NCBI RefSeq assembly: GCF_014205155.1
Contig: NZ_JACHMX010000001.1
Coordinates: forward strand, 9,114,001 to 9,178,000
Source of the DNA: Amycolatopsis umgeniensis
Lineage (GTDB): Bacteria; Actinomycetota; Actinomycetes; Mycobacteriales; Pseudonocardiaceae
Direction of reading: 5' to 3'
DNA: 64,000 bases
Part shown: positions 35,109 through 44,870 of the stretch, piece by piece
Layout of the letters: each line of letters starts with the position of its first letter
Position numbering within the stretch: position 1 is the first letter of the stretch
Translations under genes and position numbers: made by a program
Notes under the pieces: model-generated
The model's database searches: none
Told to the model about the DNA's origin: nothing
What the model saw: the letters and a program-made list of their open reading frames with translations, nothing else

Positions 35109-35405
35109 TCAATCCAACTGGCGGTCCTCGCGCGCCTTCTTGGAAAGCGACCTGCTGACATAGACCAGCCCACTGGTCAGGACCACGATGTCATCGAAGT
35201 ACACCGGGTCAGGCAACAGGTCGAACGGAAACACCGTGTAGGCCAAGGAAACCCAGTAGGCGGCCTTGGTCGGTACCGGCGTGCCCGGCTGATGGACCTG
35301 GCGGTGCTTCCGCACCAGTTTGACCACAAGGAACAGCGCGACCAGAACGAGGACGACAACCACAACCACGGCCACGACGCCGAGTGTCGTCCACAGAGAT
35401 TCCAT
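35109..35405 (-). CDS. small membrane protein with DUF1232-like (YkvA) domain
   Basis: The 98-residue product has one N-terminal membrane span (about residues 5-32, VVAVVVVVVLVLVALFLVV) and then the DUF1232 core KAAYWVSLAYTVFPFDLLPDPVYFDDIVVLTSGLVYV. That core is itself hydrophobic and carries the family's FPxDxxPD motif. The function is unknown. ATG 35405 is chosen because it starts right before the span. Confidence 0.8.
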   Translation of the reverse strand: MESLWTTLGVVAVVVVVVLVLVALFLVVKLVRKHRQVHQPGTPVPTKAAYWVSLAYTVFPFDLLPDPVYFDDIVVLTSGLVYVSRSLSKKAREDRQLD

Positions 35406-35613
35406 TTGACCCTCTCTCATCACCACAACGCCGTCACCGTCGCGGCACGACCACGATACGAATCTTGCCGTGCCACCGCCACCAGCTTCAGGACCTCAGC
35501 TGGGTCACAGTCGGCGGTACACGTCGCGCACTGGGTCTGGAGGTTGCGCGGCGGCGCGGTGTTTCAGTCGTCCGGTGCTTGTGGAGCCTTCGCCGCGACT
35601 TTTGAATGAACCG

Positions 35614-36837
35614 ATGGACGCGTTGACGGCCATCGCCCTGCTCGTCGCCCGATATGGGGTGCAAGAGCTGGTCGGCGCCTTGACGGGACATCAGGAGTCC
35701 GGTGCGCTGGCCGGCGAGCTGTTCGGTGCTCTGGCTGCGAGCGAACGCAGGCTCAGTGACCGGCTCACCGATGTGGAAAGCAGGCTCGCCGGCGTGGAGC
35801 AACGCCTGGACGAGGTACTCGAGCAGCCCTATCAACGTGGCCTCGACGCAGGCTTGCGGAAGCTGCTTACGGTGGGCGTCACCAAGGATCCGTACCTGCG
35901 GGCCGCCGAGCTCGACGGCGCGCGCGAACGCTTCGAAGAAGCCGCCGCCGCCGCGCGTTCCCCGCTCCAGACCGCCGTCGCGGAGCGGTACGTCATGCTC
36001 TGCGCACTCGGGCTCGGCCACCATGACGCGGCGCGGACAGCCTGGGGTCAGCTCAACGCCTCGCTGACCGTCGCCGCGATCGACCTCGGCGAGGCGGTCC
36101 GCAGGTCCTACAAGACCGCCAGGCGACGGCTGGCCGAGCGCGGTGAAGACCGGGGAGTCAAATACGCCGGACAGGGTGACTTCCGGGGCCGTCGCTACGA
36201 AAAGCGCGCCGCCGCCGAGGATCAGCGCGTGCGCGCGGACGCCGCCGACGTGGTCGCAATAGTCGGACGGCTGCTCGACGAAGCGGCCGCGCTGGGCATG
36301 ATCCTCGGCGAACCTCGGTCACCGAGGATCACGTGCCGGATCGGGCGCGGCCGGTCGCTGCTCGTGTTCTCGCCCGGAGGCGCTGTTCCGGCGTACCGCT
36401 GGATCGACGAGGGCTGGTACGAAACCCGCTGGCTCGTCGAACCCACCGTTCCGGGACCCGTGCGGTTCGGCTCGCTCGAGGTGAATTGGACGCGGTTCAA
36501 AACCCAGGCACAGACCGTGACTGATGCCCCGCATCTGCAGCCGCTGCCAGACCACGACGGCCTGACGATCAATGTCAAGGAAAAGATCACGGTGCGAGCC
36601 GACCCGCCGATCCCCCGCACCATGCCGATCACGCAACCCGGAAGGTCCCGGGCGTTACAGGTCGCGGGAAAGCGACCTTTCGCCTCATCCGAGGCAGGGT
36701 ATGAGATCCCGGCGGGCTCTCGTTCGGCTGAAGTCTCGGACATCGTCGCCGTCGCGTCCGACAACCGCGGCCGCCTGCTGGATCCCGGCTCGATCCGCGT
36801 CGGCCCGATCACTTTCGTCCGGTACTCAGCGACCTGA
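35614..36837 (+). CDS. hypothetical protein with N-terminal coiled coil
   Basis: A 407-residue protein not recognised from its sequence. Residues 1-30 are hydrophobic and alanine-rich. Residues about 38-70 form a heptad coiled coil (SERRLSDRLTDVESRLAGVEQRLDEVLEQ). A helical region follows to about residue 230, then a beta-rich C-terminal domain with tryptophans (YRWIDEGWYETRWLVEPTVPG). It could be a scaffold or membrane-associated protein. ATG 35614 gives the coherent N-terminus. It converges on the GT39 gene. Confidence 0.7.
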   Translation: MDALTAIALLVARYGVQELVGALTGHQESGALAGELFGALAASERRLSDRLTDVESRLAGVEQRLDEVLEQPYQRGLDAGLRKLLTVGVTKDPYLRAAELDGARERFEEAAAAARSPLQTAVAERYVMLCALGLGHHDAARTAWGQLNASLTVAAIDLGEAVRRSYKTARRRLAERGEDRGVKYAGQGDFRGRRYEKRAAAEDQRVRADAADVVAIVGRLLDEAAALGMILGEPRSPRITCRIGRGRSLLVFSPGGAVPAYRWIDEGWYETRWLVEPTVPGPVRFGSLEVNWTRFKTQAQTVTDAPHLQPLPDHDGLTINVKEKITVRADPPIPRTMPITQPGRSRALQVAGKRPFASSEAGYEIPAGSRSAEVSDIVAVASDNRGRLLDPGSIRVGPITFVRYSAT

Positions 36838-36895
36838 GCAAACGGTCGAACTCACGCCAGCGCGACGGGGACGCACCCGTCTCCGCACAACGGCC

Positions 36896-38536
36896 TCACC
36901 CGCCCGACCCGTTGGCCGGGGTGGGCGGCGCGGCGGGAATCCGGCCCGACTCCGGGCCGGCATTGGCGTCGAAGGACATGCCGGAGTAATCGGGGTCCAG
37001 CACGGAGATCGCGTATGTGGCGGGCGCGGCCACCACGGCCGCGACCCCGACGACGAGCCCGGCGGTGACCAGACGGGGCGAGGCGGTCTTGACCACGCGC
37101 ACCAGGACCAGCGCGACGACGGCGGCCACGCCCAGCGCGAGCGCACCCCACTTCGCCCACGGCAGGAAATTCGGGTAGTGCGACCACAGCCACGCGGCCC
37201 AAACCACCTCGGCCGCCACCGCGAGCGGCAACAGCCAAGCCTGCTTGCCGCCGTCCCGGTACGCCCGCCAGAACAGCACGATGCCCAGGGCGGAGAGCGC
37301 AGTGACCGCCGGCGCGAGCGAAGCCACGTACGCGGTGTGCGGGACATCGGCGACGCTGAAGACCAGACCGAAGGTCAGCAGCCACACCCCCCACATCACC
37401 AGCCCGCCGCGCACCGGATCGGCGCGCTCGGCCCCGCGCCGCCGCCACAGTCCACACAGCAGGGCCAGCAGCGCGAGCGGGTACAGCCAGCCGACCGCGA
37501 CGGCGAGGTGGCCGTCGAACAGCTTGGCCCAGCCCTTCTGGACCGGCCTGCTCGTCGCCTTCGTCGGGTCCTCGTCGGGATTTCCCCGCTTGGCGGGGAG
37601 GATGTCACGCTGCCCGGCCGCCTGCTGCGGGTCGATCACGCCGCCGTCGTTGTCGAACTTCCTGGCGCCGGGCAGCTGGATGCCCAGGTGCCCGAGGCCG
37701 TTGTAGCCGAACACCATGGCGAAGGCGCTGTTGTTCGTGCTGCCGTCGACGTAGGGCCGGGCACTGGCCGGGGTGACGGTGTACAGCGCGATCCACGACA
37801 GCGACACCGCCAACGTCACCACACCGGCGACCACCACATGCTTCACCCGGCGACGCAACCCGGTCGGCGCACTCAGCAGATAACCGATCGCCAGCGCAGG
37901 CAAGACCATCCACGCCTGCAGCATCTTCGCCTGGAAGCCCAGCCCCACCCAGACCCCGGCCCACACCAGCGACCGCAACCGCCCCTCCAGCACCGCCCGC
38001 TGATAGGCGTCGACAGCCAGCACCAGGCACATCACCAGCGCGCCGTCCTCCATGCTGTGCCCGAACATCGACGCGGCAACCGGAGTCAACGCGAAGATCC
38101 CGGCCGCCAGCAGACCGGGCACCACACCGGCCCAGCGCCGCACCACCCGGTACATCACCAGCACCGAGATCACGCCCTCGATCACCTGCGGCAACGCCAG
38201 TGACCAGGCATGGAAGCCGAAGATCTTCGCCGAGACCACCTGCGGCACGAACGAACCGGCCAGCTTGTCCAAAGTGGACGTCGCGTCCACGGCCCCGAAC
38301 AGGAACGCCTTCCAGCTCCCGGACATGCTCTTCACGGCGTCCGAATACAGCGGCGCGAAGTCCACCGCCGGCAGATTCCACGCGTACAGCACCGCTGCCA
38401 CCGCCGCGATGCCCAGCAACAGCGGCCGGGCCCAGCGCGGCTGACCGGCCGGAGAACGCCATACCGCCCAGCGAGGAGACGTGCTTTCGGACACGACGTC
38501 CTGCGACAACGGAAGACGGGTAAGTGTTCCGGACAC
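36896..38536 (-). CDS. GT39-type membrane glycosyltransferase
   Basis: The 546-residue integral membrane protein has the ArnT/PMT-like GT39 architecture: a first span, then the catalytic loop LYSDAVKSMSGSWKAFLFGAVDATSTLDKLAGSFVPQVVSAKIFGFHAWSLALPQ region with the conserved acidic residues, and about 11 further spans. Members use polyprenyl-phosphate sugars, which fits the Ppm1-type synthase elsewhere in the window. A periplasmic loop sits at about residues 255-330. The start GTG 38536 has GGAGG eight bases upstream. The acceptor is unknown. Confidence 0.87.
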   Translation of the reverse strand: MSGTLTRLPLSQDVVSESTSPRWAVWRSPAGQPRWARPLLLGIAAVAAVLYAWNLPAVDFAPLYSDAVKSMSGSWKAFLFGAVDATSTLDKLAGSFVPQVVSAKIFGFHAWSLALPQVIEGVISVLVMYRVVRRWAGVVPGLLAAGIFALTPVAASMFGHSMEDGALVMCLVLAVDAYQRAVLEGRLRSLVWAGVWVGLGFQAKMLQAWMVLPALAIGYLLSAPTGLRRRVKHVVVAGVVTLAVSLSWIALYTVTPASARPYVDGSTNNSAFAMVFGYNGLGHLGIQLPGARKFDNDGGVIDPQQAAGQRDILPAKRGNPDEDPTKATSRPVQKGWAKLFDGHLAVAVGWLYPLALLALLCGLWRRRGAERADPVRGGLVMWGVWLLTFGLVFSVADVPHTAYVASLAPAVTALSALGIVLFWRAYRDGGKQAWLLPLAVAAEVVWAAWLWSHYPNFLPWAKWGALALGVAAVVALVLVRVVKTASPRLVTAGLVVGVAAVVAAPATYAISVLDPDYSGMSFDANAGPESGRIPAAPPTPANGSGG

Positions 38537-38780
38537 TCCGAGAACCTCCAGGCGCAGGCAAACCGGACGAGTCGTTTCGGTGCATTCCCCAGTGCGCGAA
38601 TTCGCCCCAGCGCGCTACGGCCGGAGCTATCATAGACCCCGACGTTATCCACGAATGGTCGCCACCCATACCGCCGATTGGATTCGCACGCCGCCGGACA
38701 TGCGGATACGCAGAGCCCATTCGGGCGGGGCACGCCAGGCGCTCAGCTTTCGGCGACAGGATCGGCGTAGCCGGAAACCG

Positions 38781-39362
38781 TCAGCGCTTCCAGCAGCTTC
38801 CGGACCTTGGGAACCCTGATTCCTCTTGAGTCATGGGTGTAGCTGTGGCCGCGTTCTGGGAGACCGCGATGCCGTCACGGCGGAGGACTTCGGTCAGCAA
38901 GCCCGCGTTGTGACGTTCGGCCGCGGCGACAGCAGATTCCCCGAAGACGCAAAAGGATTCCTCGAACGGATTCCCGACCACGCCGAAAGACAGGTCTTTT
39001 GCGACGAAGATCGAGAAATCGCCGTTGGGGTAGAAAAGGTACTCCCACTTTTCCACGTCACGTACGTCGACGACCCGATGAGGGCGATACTGGGTCGAGA
39101 AGTGCACACCGTCGTGGTGGAATACCGAATCCCAGTATTCGACACATTCTCGCAGCACGTCGCAAACCAGTTGAGCGACCGGGAGGGCGGCGTCGAGGAA
39201 AGGGCGGCCCGGACCGCCGCAAGGCGGCAACGCCCAGGTCACCGACGGGGCAGGCTCGCGAATGGCCGGCCGCCGGGAACGCGTGAAGGAATATCCTGAC
39301 ACGAACTCCTCCCACAAGCAGTCACCGGTTTCACGCGACAATTCAACGAACGCGAACTCCTC
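38781..39362 (-). CDS. DUF2716 family protein
   Basis: The product resembles DUF2716 proteins: FVSGYSFTRSRRPAIREPAPSVTWALP and later DGVHFSTQYRPHRV and LFYPNGDFSIFVAKDLSFGVVGNP are typical. Such proteins are of unknown function and common in actinobacteria, often near toxin-immunity loci. The start is uncertain: GTG 39362 begins at the conserved region, while the frame stays open to a GTG at 39524 that would add an unconserved basic tail. It lies downstream of the response-regulator gene, on the same strand. Confidence 0.65.
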   Translation of the reverse strand, partial: EEFAFVELSRETGDCLWEEFVSGYSFTRSRRPAIREPAPSVTWALPPCGGPGRPFLDAALPVAQLVCDVLRECVEYWDSVFHHDGVHFSTQYRPHRVVDVRDVEKWEYLFYPNGDFSIFVAKDLSFGVVGNPFEESFCVFGESAVAAAERHNAGLLTEVLRRDGIAVSQNAATATPMTQEESGFPRSGSCWKR

Positions 39363-39536
39363 CACGGCCGTAAACGATACCGTGCTCGCCAGTTTTCCGG
39401 GTCCGGGTGCTAGCGCGGCGGACCGCTTGAGCGCTGGTTTTCCGAGGTGCGACGAGGACCGTGTCGGGTGACCTTCAAGTCGCCGGAACCTTGTGCGGCC
39501 GGGAACCAGTCGTCGTGCATGCACGCCAGGTTCGGT

Positions 39537-40193
39537 TCAGTCCCCCACCCGGCCGGTGTCGTACGCCCACATCGCGATCTCGACCCTGTTTCGGGCGCCG
39601 ATTTTGGCCAGCAGGCTGGCGACGTGGGTCTTGGCGGTCGTCAAGCCGATGAACAGCTCGGCGGCGATCTCGGCGTTCGTGCGGCCCCGGGCGACCAGCA
39701 TCAGCACCTCCTCCTCGCGTTCGGTGAGCGGCTCGATCGGTTGGGTTCGCCGGCTCGACGGTTCTCTGGCCGCGAGGGTGGCCAGCAGTCGCCGGGTGAC
39801 GTTCGGCGCGATCAGGGCATCGCCGACGGCGGCGGCATGGACGGCCTGAACGAGCAGCTCCGTCCCGGCGTCCTTGAGCAGAAAGCCTCGGGCGCCGGCC
39901 CGGAGCGCGCCCTGGATGTACTCGTCGAGGTCGAATGTCGTGATCACCACTACCGCGATCGGGTCCGGGACGCCCCGCCCCGCGAGGAGCTTGGTCACCT
40001 CGATGCCGTCGAGTCCGGGCATCTGGATGTCGACCAGGCACACGTCGGGGCGGAGCCGATGCGCCAGCTCGACGGCGACGTGGCCGTCGGCGGCCTGGCC
40101 GACGACCTCGATGTCGGGCTGCGCCTCAAGGATCATCGACAGACCGGTGCGCACCAGATCTTGGTCGTCAGCCACCAGTACGCGCACCGTCAT
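39537..40193 (-). CDS. NarL/LuxR-type response regulator
   Basis: A 218-residue two-component response regulator. The receiver domain has ADDQDLVRTG, the phospho-acceptor Asp in CLVDIQMPGLDG, the signalling Thr in VVITTFD and the Lys in FLLKDAG. The C-terminal LuxR HTH reads LTEREEEVLMLVARGRTNAEIAAELFIGLTTAKTHVASLLAKI. ATG 40193 overlaps the stop of the kinase gene (ATGA), so they are co-translated. Confidence 0.94.
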   Translation of the reverse strand: MTVRVLVADDQDLVRTGLSMILEAQPDIEVVGQAADGHVAVELAHRLRPDVCLVDIQMPGLDGIEVTKLLAGRGVPDPIAVVVITTFDLDEYIQGALRAGARGFLLKDAGTELLVQAVHAAAVGDALIAPNVTRRLLATLAAREPSSRRTQPIEPLTEREEEVLMLVARGRTNAEIAAELFIGLTTAKTHVASLLAKIGARNRVEIAMWAYDTGRVGD

Positions 40194-41329
40194 CGGCGTA
40201 CCTTCGTCGGCAGTTCGGCGTCGACCGTCCACCCGCCCTCGGGCGCCGGACCGGCACCCAGCGTGCCGCCGAGCAGCTGCACGCGCTCGGTCATCCCCAG
40301 CAGCCCGAAGCCATGGTTCACCGACCGTGCCCGGTCGATCTGTCCGTCGTCGGTCACACGTAGCCGCAGCCTTCCCGCGCCCTCCACCACCCGGATCTCC
40401 ACACGCGAAGCGTTGCGGGCGTGCCGCAGGGCGTTGGTCAGCGCCTCCTGCGCCAGCCGGTAGACCGCGGCGTCGACCTGGGGCGGAAGGTCGACCAGGC
40501 CATCTGGCAGCTCTACGTCGACGACCGGGACCGGGGCACGTCGGGCGAGGGACACCAGGTCGGCGACGCCGGGCTGAGGGGCGTACTCCGCCGGCGCTCC
40601 ATCGCGCAGCACCCGGACCATCGCCCGCATCTCCGCGAGCGTCCGCGAGGCTTCCCCTTCGATGACCACCAGCGCCTCGAGCGCCGCTTCAGGTCGCTGC
40701 CCGGCCATCGCCCGGCCCGCCTGCGCCTGCACAGCTATCGCCGAGACGTGGTGGGCGACGATGTCGTGCAGCTCGCGTGCGAGGCCGACCCGCTCCTGGC
40801 TGCGGCTCTGATCCAACGCCCGGCGCCAGCTCTCGGCACGGTAGCGGAACGCCGCTCCGCCCGCCGCAGCCGCCAGTACAGCGAGCACACCGACGACGTC
40901 GGCCGGTCCGGTGTAGTCGGCGACCGTACCGATTCCCACAGCGACCGCCGCCACCACCAGCCCGATCACGATCTCGCGCCCTGAGCCCCAACGGGCCAGC
41001 GCGTAGACGAGTACCAAGATGTAGATCATCGTGTCGAGGCCCACGCTCGGGGCCCCGCCCAGCAGGCTCGCCAGCCCCAGCGCCATCGCGGTGCCGAAGG
41101 CCACCACGACACAGGCCAACGGGTGGGTACGCCGCCACAGCAGCACCGGCGCAAGTCCGACCGCCACGATCGTCGCGAACAGCCGCCAGGCGACGTCGTC
41201 CCGGAGGACTCCCTCGAGCAGCGCCGCCACCATCAACACCCCGACCAGCACCCAGTCGCGCGATACCCGTTCGGGAGCGTCCGTGGCGCGGGGCTCGGCC
41301 CACAGCGAGCTCAGGGCGTTGGTGGTCAC
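40190..41329 (-). CDS. NarL-family sensor histidine kinase
   Basis: The 379-residue sensor kinase has about five N-terminal membrane spans (residues 27-165), a HisKA_3 dimerisation helix with the phospho-accepting His in LARELHDIVAHHVSAIAVQ, and an ATP-binding domain with QEALTNALRHA (N-box) and a glycine-rich NHGFGLLGMTERV box. It feeds the response regulator encoded next. The divergent membrane protein at 41468 is the likeliest target. The signal is unknown. Confidence 0.92.
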   Translation of the reverse strand: MTTNALSSLWAEPRATDAPERVSRDWVLVGVLMVAALLEGVLRDDVAWRLFATIVAVGLAPVLLWRRTHPLACVVVAFGTAMALGLASLLGGAPSVGLDTMIYILVLVYALARWGSGREIVIGLVVAAVAVGIGTVADYTGPADVVGVLAVLAAAAGGAAFRYRAESWRRALDQSRSQERVGLARELHDIVAHHVSAIAVQAQAGRAMAGQRPEAALEALVVIEGEASRTLAEMRAMVRVLRDGAPAEYAPQPGVADLVSLARRAPVPVVDVELPDGLVDLPPQVDAAVYRLAQEALTNALRHARNASRVEIRVVEGAGRLRLRVTDDGQIDRARSVNHGFGLLGMTERVQLLGGTLGAGPAPEGGWTVDAELPTKVRR

Positions 41330-41467
41330 ACAGTCAGCCTAGGGATCGCCGAGGCGTCGGGGACCGACCGAAAGAACGAGACGGGTCCGGCCTCGACGCC
41401 GATGTACCCGCCGCCGGGCTCGGCGATCGTGGGCCTACCGGTCCTCACCACGACAACGGAGTTTGCG

Positions 41468-41950
41468 ATGAGAACACGTCAACCCACCACGACCGCACTC
41501 GAAGACCAGCGGATCCCGGTGAGAGCCAAGCTCGCCGCAGCGTGGACGAGCTTCATGTTCCTGTACGTCTACGTGGACATTCTCGCCTTCTTCAAGCCCG
41601 GCGTCATCGAGGACATCGCGGTCGGCGTCGTCTGGGAGTTCGACATCAGCCAGACGTTGTTGACCGCCTTCCTCGCGCTCATGGCGATCCCGATCCTCAT
41701 GGTCGTGCTGTCGATGACGCTGCCCGCCCGGGCGAACCGCATCACGAACCTCGTCGTGGCCTCGGTACAGGTCCCGTTCGCGGCCTTCAACGTGGTGGGC
41801 GAGTCCTGGACGTACTTCTACGGCCTCGGCGTCGCACTGGAAGTGATCGTTCTCGCCTTCATCCTGTGGTACGCCTGGACCTGGCCCCGCACCGCACCGT
41901 CGGCGACCAGCCCGGACCGTGAAACCGTTCGCGCCCAACAACAAGCGTGA
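41468..41950 (+). CDS. small membrane protein (DUF6326-like)
   Basis: A 160-residue membrane protein with four predicted spans (about residues 22-42, 68-90, 96-120 and 124-145). KLAAAWTSFMFLYVYVDILAFFKPG at the N-terminus recalls the DUF6326 family. The function is unknown. It diverges from the sensor kinase, with about 140 bases between the genes, and may be the output or a modulator of that two-component system. Confidence 0.78.
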   Translation: MRTRQPTTTALEDQRIPVRAKLAAAWTSFMFLYVYVDILAFFKPGVIEDIAVGVVWEFDISQTLLTAFLALMAIPILMVVLSMTLPARANRITNLVVASVQVPFAAFNVVGESWTYFYGLGVALEVIVLAFILWYAWTWPRTAPSATSPDRETVRAQQQA

Positions 41951-41956
41951 ACTTGG

Positions 41957-42204
41957 TCAGGTGGGATCGCTCTGCGACGGTGCTCGTCGCGCCTCGACCG
42001 CCCCGTCCGGGCTGGGCTGGTCGGTGGTGAAGCCGGCGGATCGGAGGATCCGCAGGGCGGCCTGGTTGGACTCCCGAGACCACGACCCCGCGTCGAGCGT
42101 GCGAGCCAGATCCCTAGTTCCGCGGCCGCATCATCGGTGGGACCGGCTGCGAGGCGCGCAGCCAAGCGATCCGCTCGTCGCTCCACGAACCACCCGCCGT
42201 CATA
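41957..42204 (-). pseudogene. short frameshifted gene remnant
   Basis: An ATG at 42204 with a good GAGGAG site opens MTAGGSWSDERIAWLRASQPVPP and then meets a stop. A different frame continues with DLARTLDAGSWSRESNQAALRILRSAGFTTDQPSPDG to a TGA at 41957-41959. Both pieces look like real protein, so a frameshift within about 100 bases is likely. I cannot name the family. Confidence 0.35.
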
Positions 42205-42326
42205 GGAGGCACTCCTCGTGGCCCAGGCTCGGCACGGCGCCGACCCTAACGCGGTACACCACGACGGTCGAACGGATACTCGCTCACCGAGGGCGCCATC
42301 AAGCGCACCCACCGCTGATGGCGCGA

Positions 42327-43829
42327 CTAACCGCGGAATCGCGCGGCCAATGCGGCGATCGGTGAGCGCCGGGTCCGAACGGGAAGCCGTCCGGAGATGA
42401 TGTCGTCCAGCAGGGTCGCCACGGTCTCCTTCGCGCAGGTTCGGTTGGCGCCGATCCCGCCCGAGGGACCGCGTTTGATCCAGCCGACCACGTAGGCGCC
42501 GGTGATTCTGTCGACGCGGCCGTCGGTGTTCGGGATCGTGCCGCGGTCGTCGTCGAACGGAAGACCCGGCACGGGAACTCCGCGGTATCCGACCGCGCGC
42601 ACGACCTGGCCGGTGGCGATCTCGCTTTGTCCGTCCGGGCCCGTGACGTGCAGACCGCGCACCTGCGTGTCCCCGATGATCCCCGTGGGCGCGGAGTGGA
42701 ACCGCAGGACGATGCGGCGTCGGTCCGCGTCCGGCGGCGCGGTCCAGTCGACGGTCTCGCGGCCGAGCTCGCGCAGCAGTTTCGCCTTGCCTGTGCCCGC
42801 GTCGATCGCGGCCGTCGTGCGTGGGTCGGCGTCGTCGACGATGAGTGGTACGTCGGCGCGCGCGGCGAGCGCGAGCAGTTCCGGGGAGGTGTAGGCGGCG
42901 TCCTCCGGTCCGCGCCGGGCGAGCAGCACGACTTCCCGGATCTTGCTGGTGCGCAAGCGTTCCAGCGCGTGCGGGGCGATCGTGGTGCCGGTCAGGGTCG
43001 CCGGGTCGGCGGTGAGGATCCGGGCCACGTCGAGGGCGACGTTGCCGGTGCCGATCAGCACGACGCGTTCCGCGGACAGGTCCACCGCGTTCGCGGGGAC
43101 GTCCGGGTGACCGTTGTACCAGCCGACCACGGTGGTCGCGGCGACGCTGCCGGGCAGGTCCTCTCCGTCCAGACCGAGTCCTCGCGCGGACGAAGCGCCG
43201 ACAGCGTAAACGACGGCGTCATGGCGCCCGGCCAGCTCATCGGCGGTGACGTCCCGGCCGACCTCGGTGCCTAGGGTCAGCCGCAGCCGTGGGTGCTCCT
43301 GGAGCCGCGAGAACGTCTCGCCGATCCGTTTCGTGGCTTGGTGGTCCGGGGCGACGCCGTAGCGGATTAGCCCGCCCGCGACCGGCAGCCGGTCGATCAG
43401 GGTGACCCGCGCGTTCGTGTGCAGGAGCAGGTCCTCGACGGCGTACATACCGGCCGGGCCGGAGCCGACGACGGCGATGTCCGGTGGCGCGAAATCGCTC
43501 GGAATGGCCCTGTCGAACGTCGGCGGGCTCCAGCGGTGGAAGTTCGGTGCCGGATCCGCCGAGGACACGACCTCGCGACCCGCGTAGTACTCCGCGTTGA
43601 TACCCGCGTAGACCTCGAGCGATCCGGTCAGCAGATCCGCCGGGAAGATCGCGTCCACCGGGCAGGCGTCCGCGCAGGCCCCGCAATCGATGCACGACGC
43701 GGGGTCGACGTAGAGCATCTCGGTGGTGCCGAAATCGGGCTCGTCCGGCGTCGGATGGATGCAGTTGACCGGGCAGACCGACACGCAGGTGGCGTCGCTG
43801 CAGCAGGTCTGGGTGATCGCGAAGGCCAT
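42327..43829 (-). CDS. ferredoxin-fused NADPH:ferredoxin reductase (FprB-like)
   Basis: A 500-residue redox protein. The N-terminal ferredoxin domain has two cysteine sets, CCSDATCVSVCPVNC and CIDCGACADACPVDA. Residues about 115-500 form an adrenodoxin-reductase-like flavoprotein with the FAD loop IAVVGSGPAGMYAVEDL and the NADP loop VVLIGTGNVALDVARIL, ending with GWIKRGPSGGIGANRTCA. It passes electrons from NADPH to the ferredoxin centres. It begins one base after the AurF-type oxygenase gene ends, which makes it the likely electron donor for that enzyme. Confidence 0.93.
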   Translation of the reverse strand: MAFAITQTCCSDATCVSVCPVNCIHPTPDEPDFGTTEMLYVDPASCIDCGACADACPVDAIFPADLLTGSLEVYAGINAEYYAGREVVSSADPAPNFHRWSPPTFDRAIPSDFAPPDIAVVGSGPAGMYAVEDLLLHTNARVTLIDRLPVAGGLIRYGVAPDHQATKRIGETFSRLQEHPRLRLTLGTEVGRDVTADELAGRHDAVVYAVGASSARGLGLDGEDLPGSVAATTVVGWYNGHPDVPANAVDLSAERVVLIGTGNVALDVARILTADPATLTGTTIAPHALERLRTSKIREVVLLARRGPEDAAYTSPELLALAARADVPLIVDDADPRTTAAIDAGTGKAKLLRELGRETVDWTAPPDADRRRIVLRFHSAPTGIIGDTQVRGLHVTGPDGQSEIATGQVVRAVGYRGVPVPGLPFDDDRGTIPNTDGRVDRITGAYVVGWIKRGPSGGIGANRTCAKETVATLLDDIISGRLPVRTRRSPIAALAARFRG

Positions 43830-43830
43830 G

Positions 43831-44739
43831 TCAGATCAGGTTCGCCCGCTTGTAGAACACCAGCGCGGGGCGGGTCAGCAGACCGCACGAACCGAGGAAC
43901 TCCATCAGACCGGCGCAACTGGAGCGCATCATGGACTTGTGGTGCTCGTTGGTCTTCGCTTCGCGCAACGCTCGAGCGGTGTCGAGTCCCGCGTTCTTGT
44001 AGACGTCCCGGTTGACCATGCTGCTGACGATGAAGTACGACGCGATCGCGATGACCAGAGCGTTGATCCGGCGGCGCACGGGACCCGCGCCCTCCAGTTG
44101 CTCACGGGTCTCGTCCCTGGCGAACTTCATGTGCCGGGATTCTTCGACCACGTGGATGTTGTTGATGGTGCGCACGAACGGGACCACGCGCTCGTCACGC
44201 ATCCAGTCGCGCTGCATCACGTCGAGAACCTCTTCGGCGACGAGGATCGCCGCGTAGGCCGCCTCGCCACTGGCCGTCGCCTTGAAGACCCGGCCGAGTT
44301 CGACGGCGAGCCGACGCGGGCGGTACGGGGGCGCGCCGAGTTTCGCGGCGCCGCGGGCGAACATGATCGAGTGGCGGCATTCGTCGGCGATCTCGGTCAG
44401 CGCCCACTGGAAGGCCGGGTCGGTCGGGTCCTTGGCGTAGAAGTCGCGCAGCACCATCTGCTGGAGGATCATCTCGAACCAGATACCGGTGCTCGCGACC
44501 GAAGCGGCTTCCTGGCGCGTGAGTTCCTTTTGCTGCTCCGGGCTCATTTCGCCCCAGTAGCTCGTGCCGTAGAGGGTGCTCCACTCCGGGCTCGCGCCGT
44601 GGAAGTTCTTGTCCAGCGGCGTCTCCCAGTCCACCTCGGTGGCCGGGTCATAGGACAGCATCGCGGCCGAATCGAGAAGCCGCTGCGCGGTCTCGCGGCG
44701 ACCGGCCTCGGCCGTGCGCGGCACATCGGTGCTGGTCAT
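43831..44739 (-). CDS. AurF-type diiron oxygenase
   Basis: The 302-residue protein belongs to the AurF (p-aminobenzoate N-oxygenase) family of diiron enzymes. Iron ligands appear in RQEAASVASTGIWFE, EIADECRHSIMFA, LVAEEVLDVMQRDWM and NIHVVEESRHMKFA. AurF oxidises arylamines, but homologues in actinobacteria have other or unknown substrates. GGGAGG precedes the ATG. The reductase gene one base downstream suggests a self-sufficient redox system. A GTTACC/GGTAAC palindrome upstream is a probable operator. Confidence 0.9.
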   Translation of the reverse strand: MTSTDVPRTAEAGRRETAQRLLDSAAMLSYDPATEVDWETPLDKNFHGASPEWSTLYGTSYWGEMSPEQQKELTRQEAASVASTGIWFEMILQQMVLRDFYAKDPTDPAFQWALTEIADECRHSIMFARGAAKLGAPPYRPRRLAVELGRVFKATASGEAAYAAILVAEEVLDVMQRDWMRDERVVPFVRTINNIHVVEESRHMKFARDETREQLEGAGPVRRRINALVIAIASYFIVSSMVNRDVYKNAGLDTARALREAKTNEHHKSMMRSSCAGLMEFLGSCGLLTRPALVFYKRANLI

Positions 44740-44795
44740 ACGGACCTCCCTGACGGCGTCGACAGAGTGCGCGGCTACCTGTTACCGCGATTCAC

Positions 44796-44812
44796 TGTTA
44801 CCCAAGGTAACA
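44796..44812. promoter_or_regulatory. TetR-type operator in divergent promoter region
   Basis: TGTTACC-CAA-GGTAACA is a perfect 7-bp inverted repeat, with another TGTTACC half-site about 17 bases to the left (near 44780). It lies between the divergent AurF-type and alpha/beta hydrolase genes. The GTTACC/GGTAAC form is typical of TetR-family operators in actinobacteria; no TetR gene is adjacent in the window. Confidence 0.6.
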
Positions 44813-44870
44813 TATAGTCGACCGTCTCGCGAGTGGGTGTGTCAGCCCACGGAAGAGGGGAAATCCGCCC

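Noticed and set aside
36572-38203. 543-codon plus-strand frame over the GT39 gene
   Set aside because: Arg/His/Gln/Pro-rich shadow of the glycosyltransferase; no recognisable domain.
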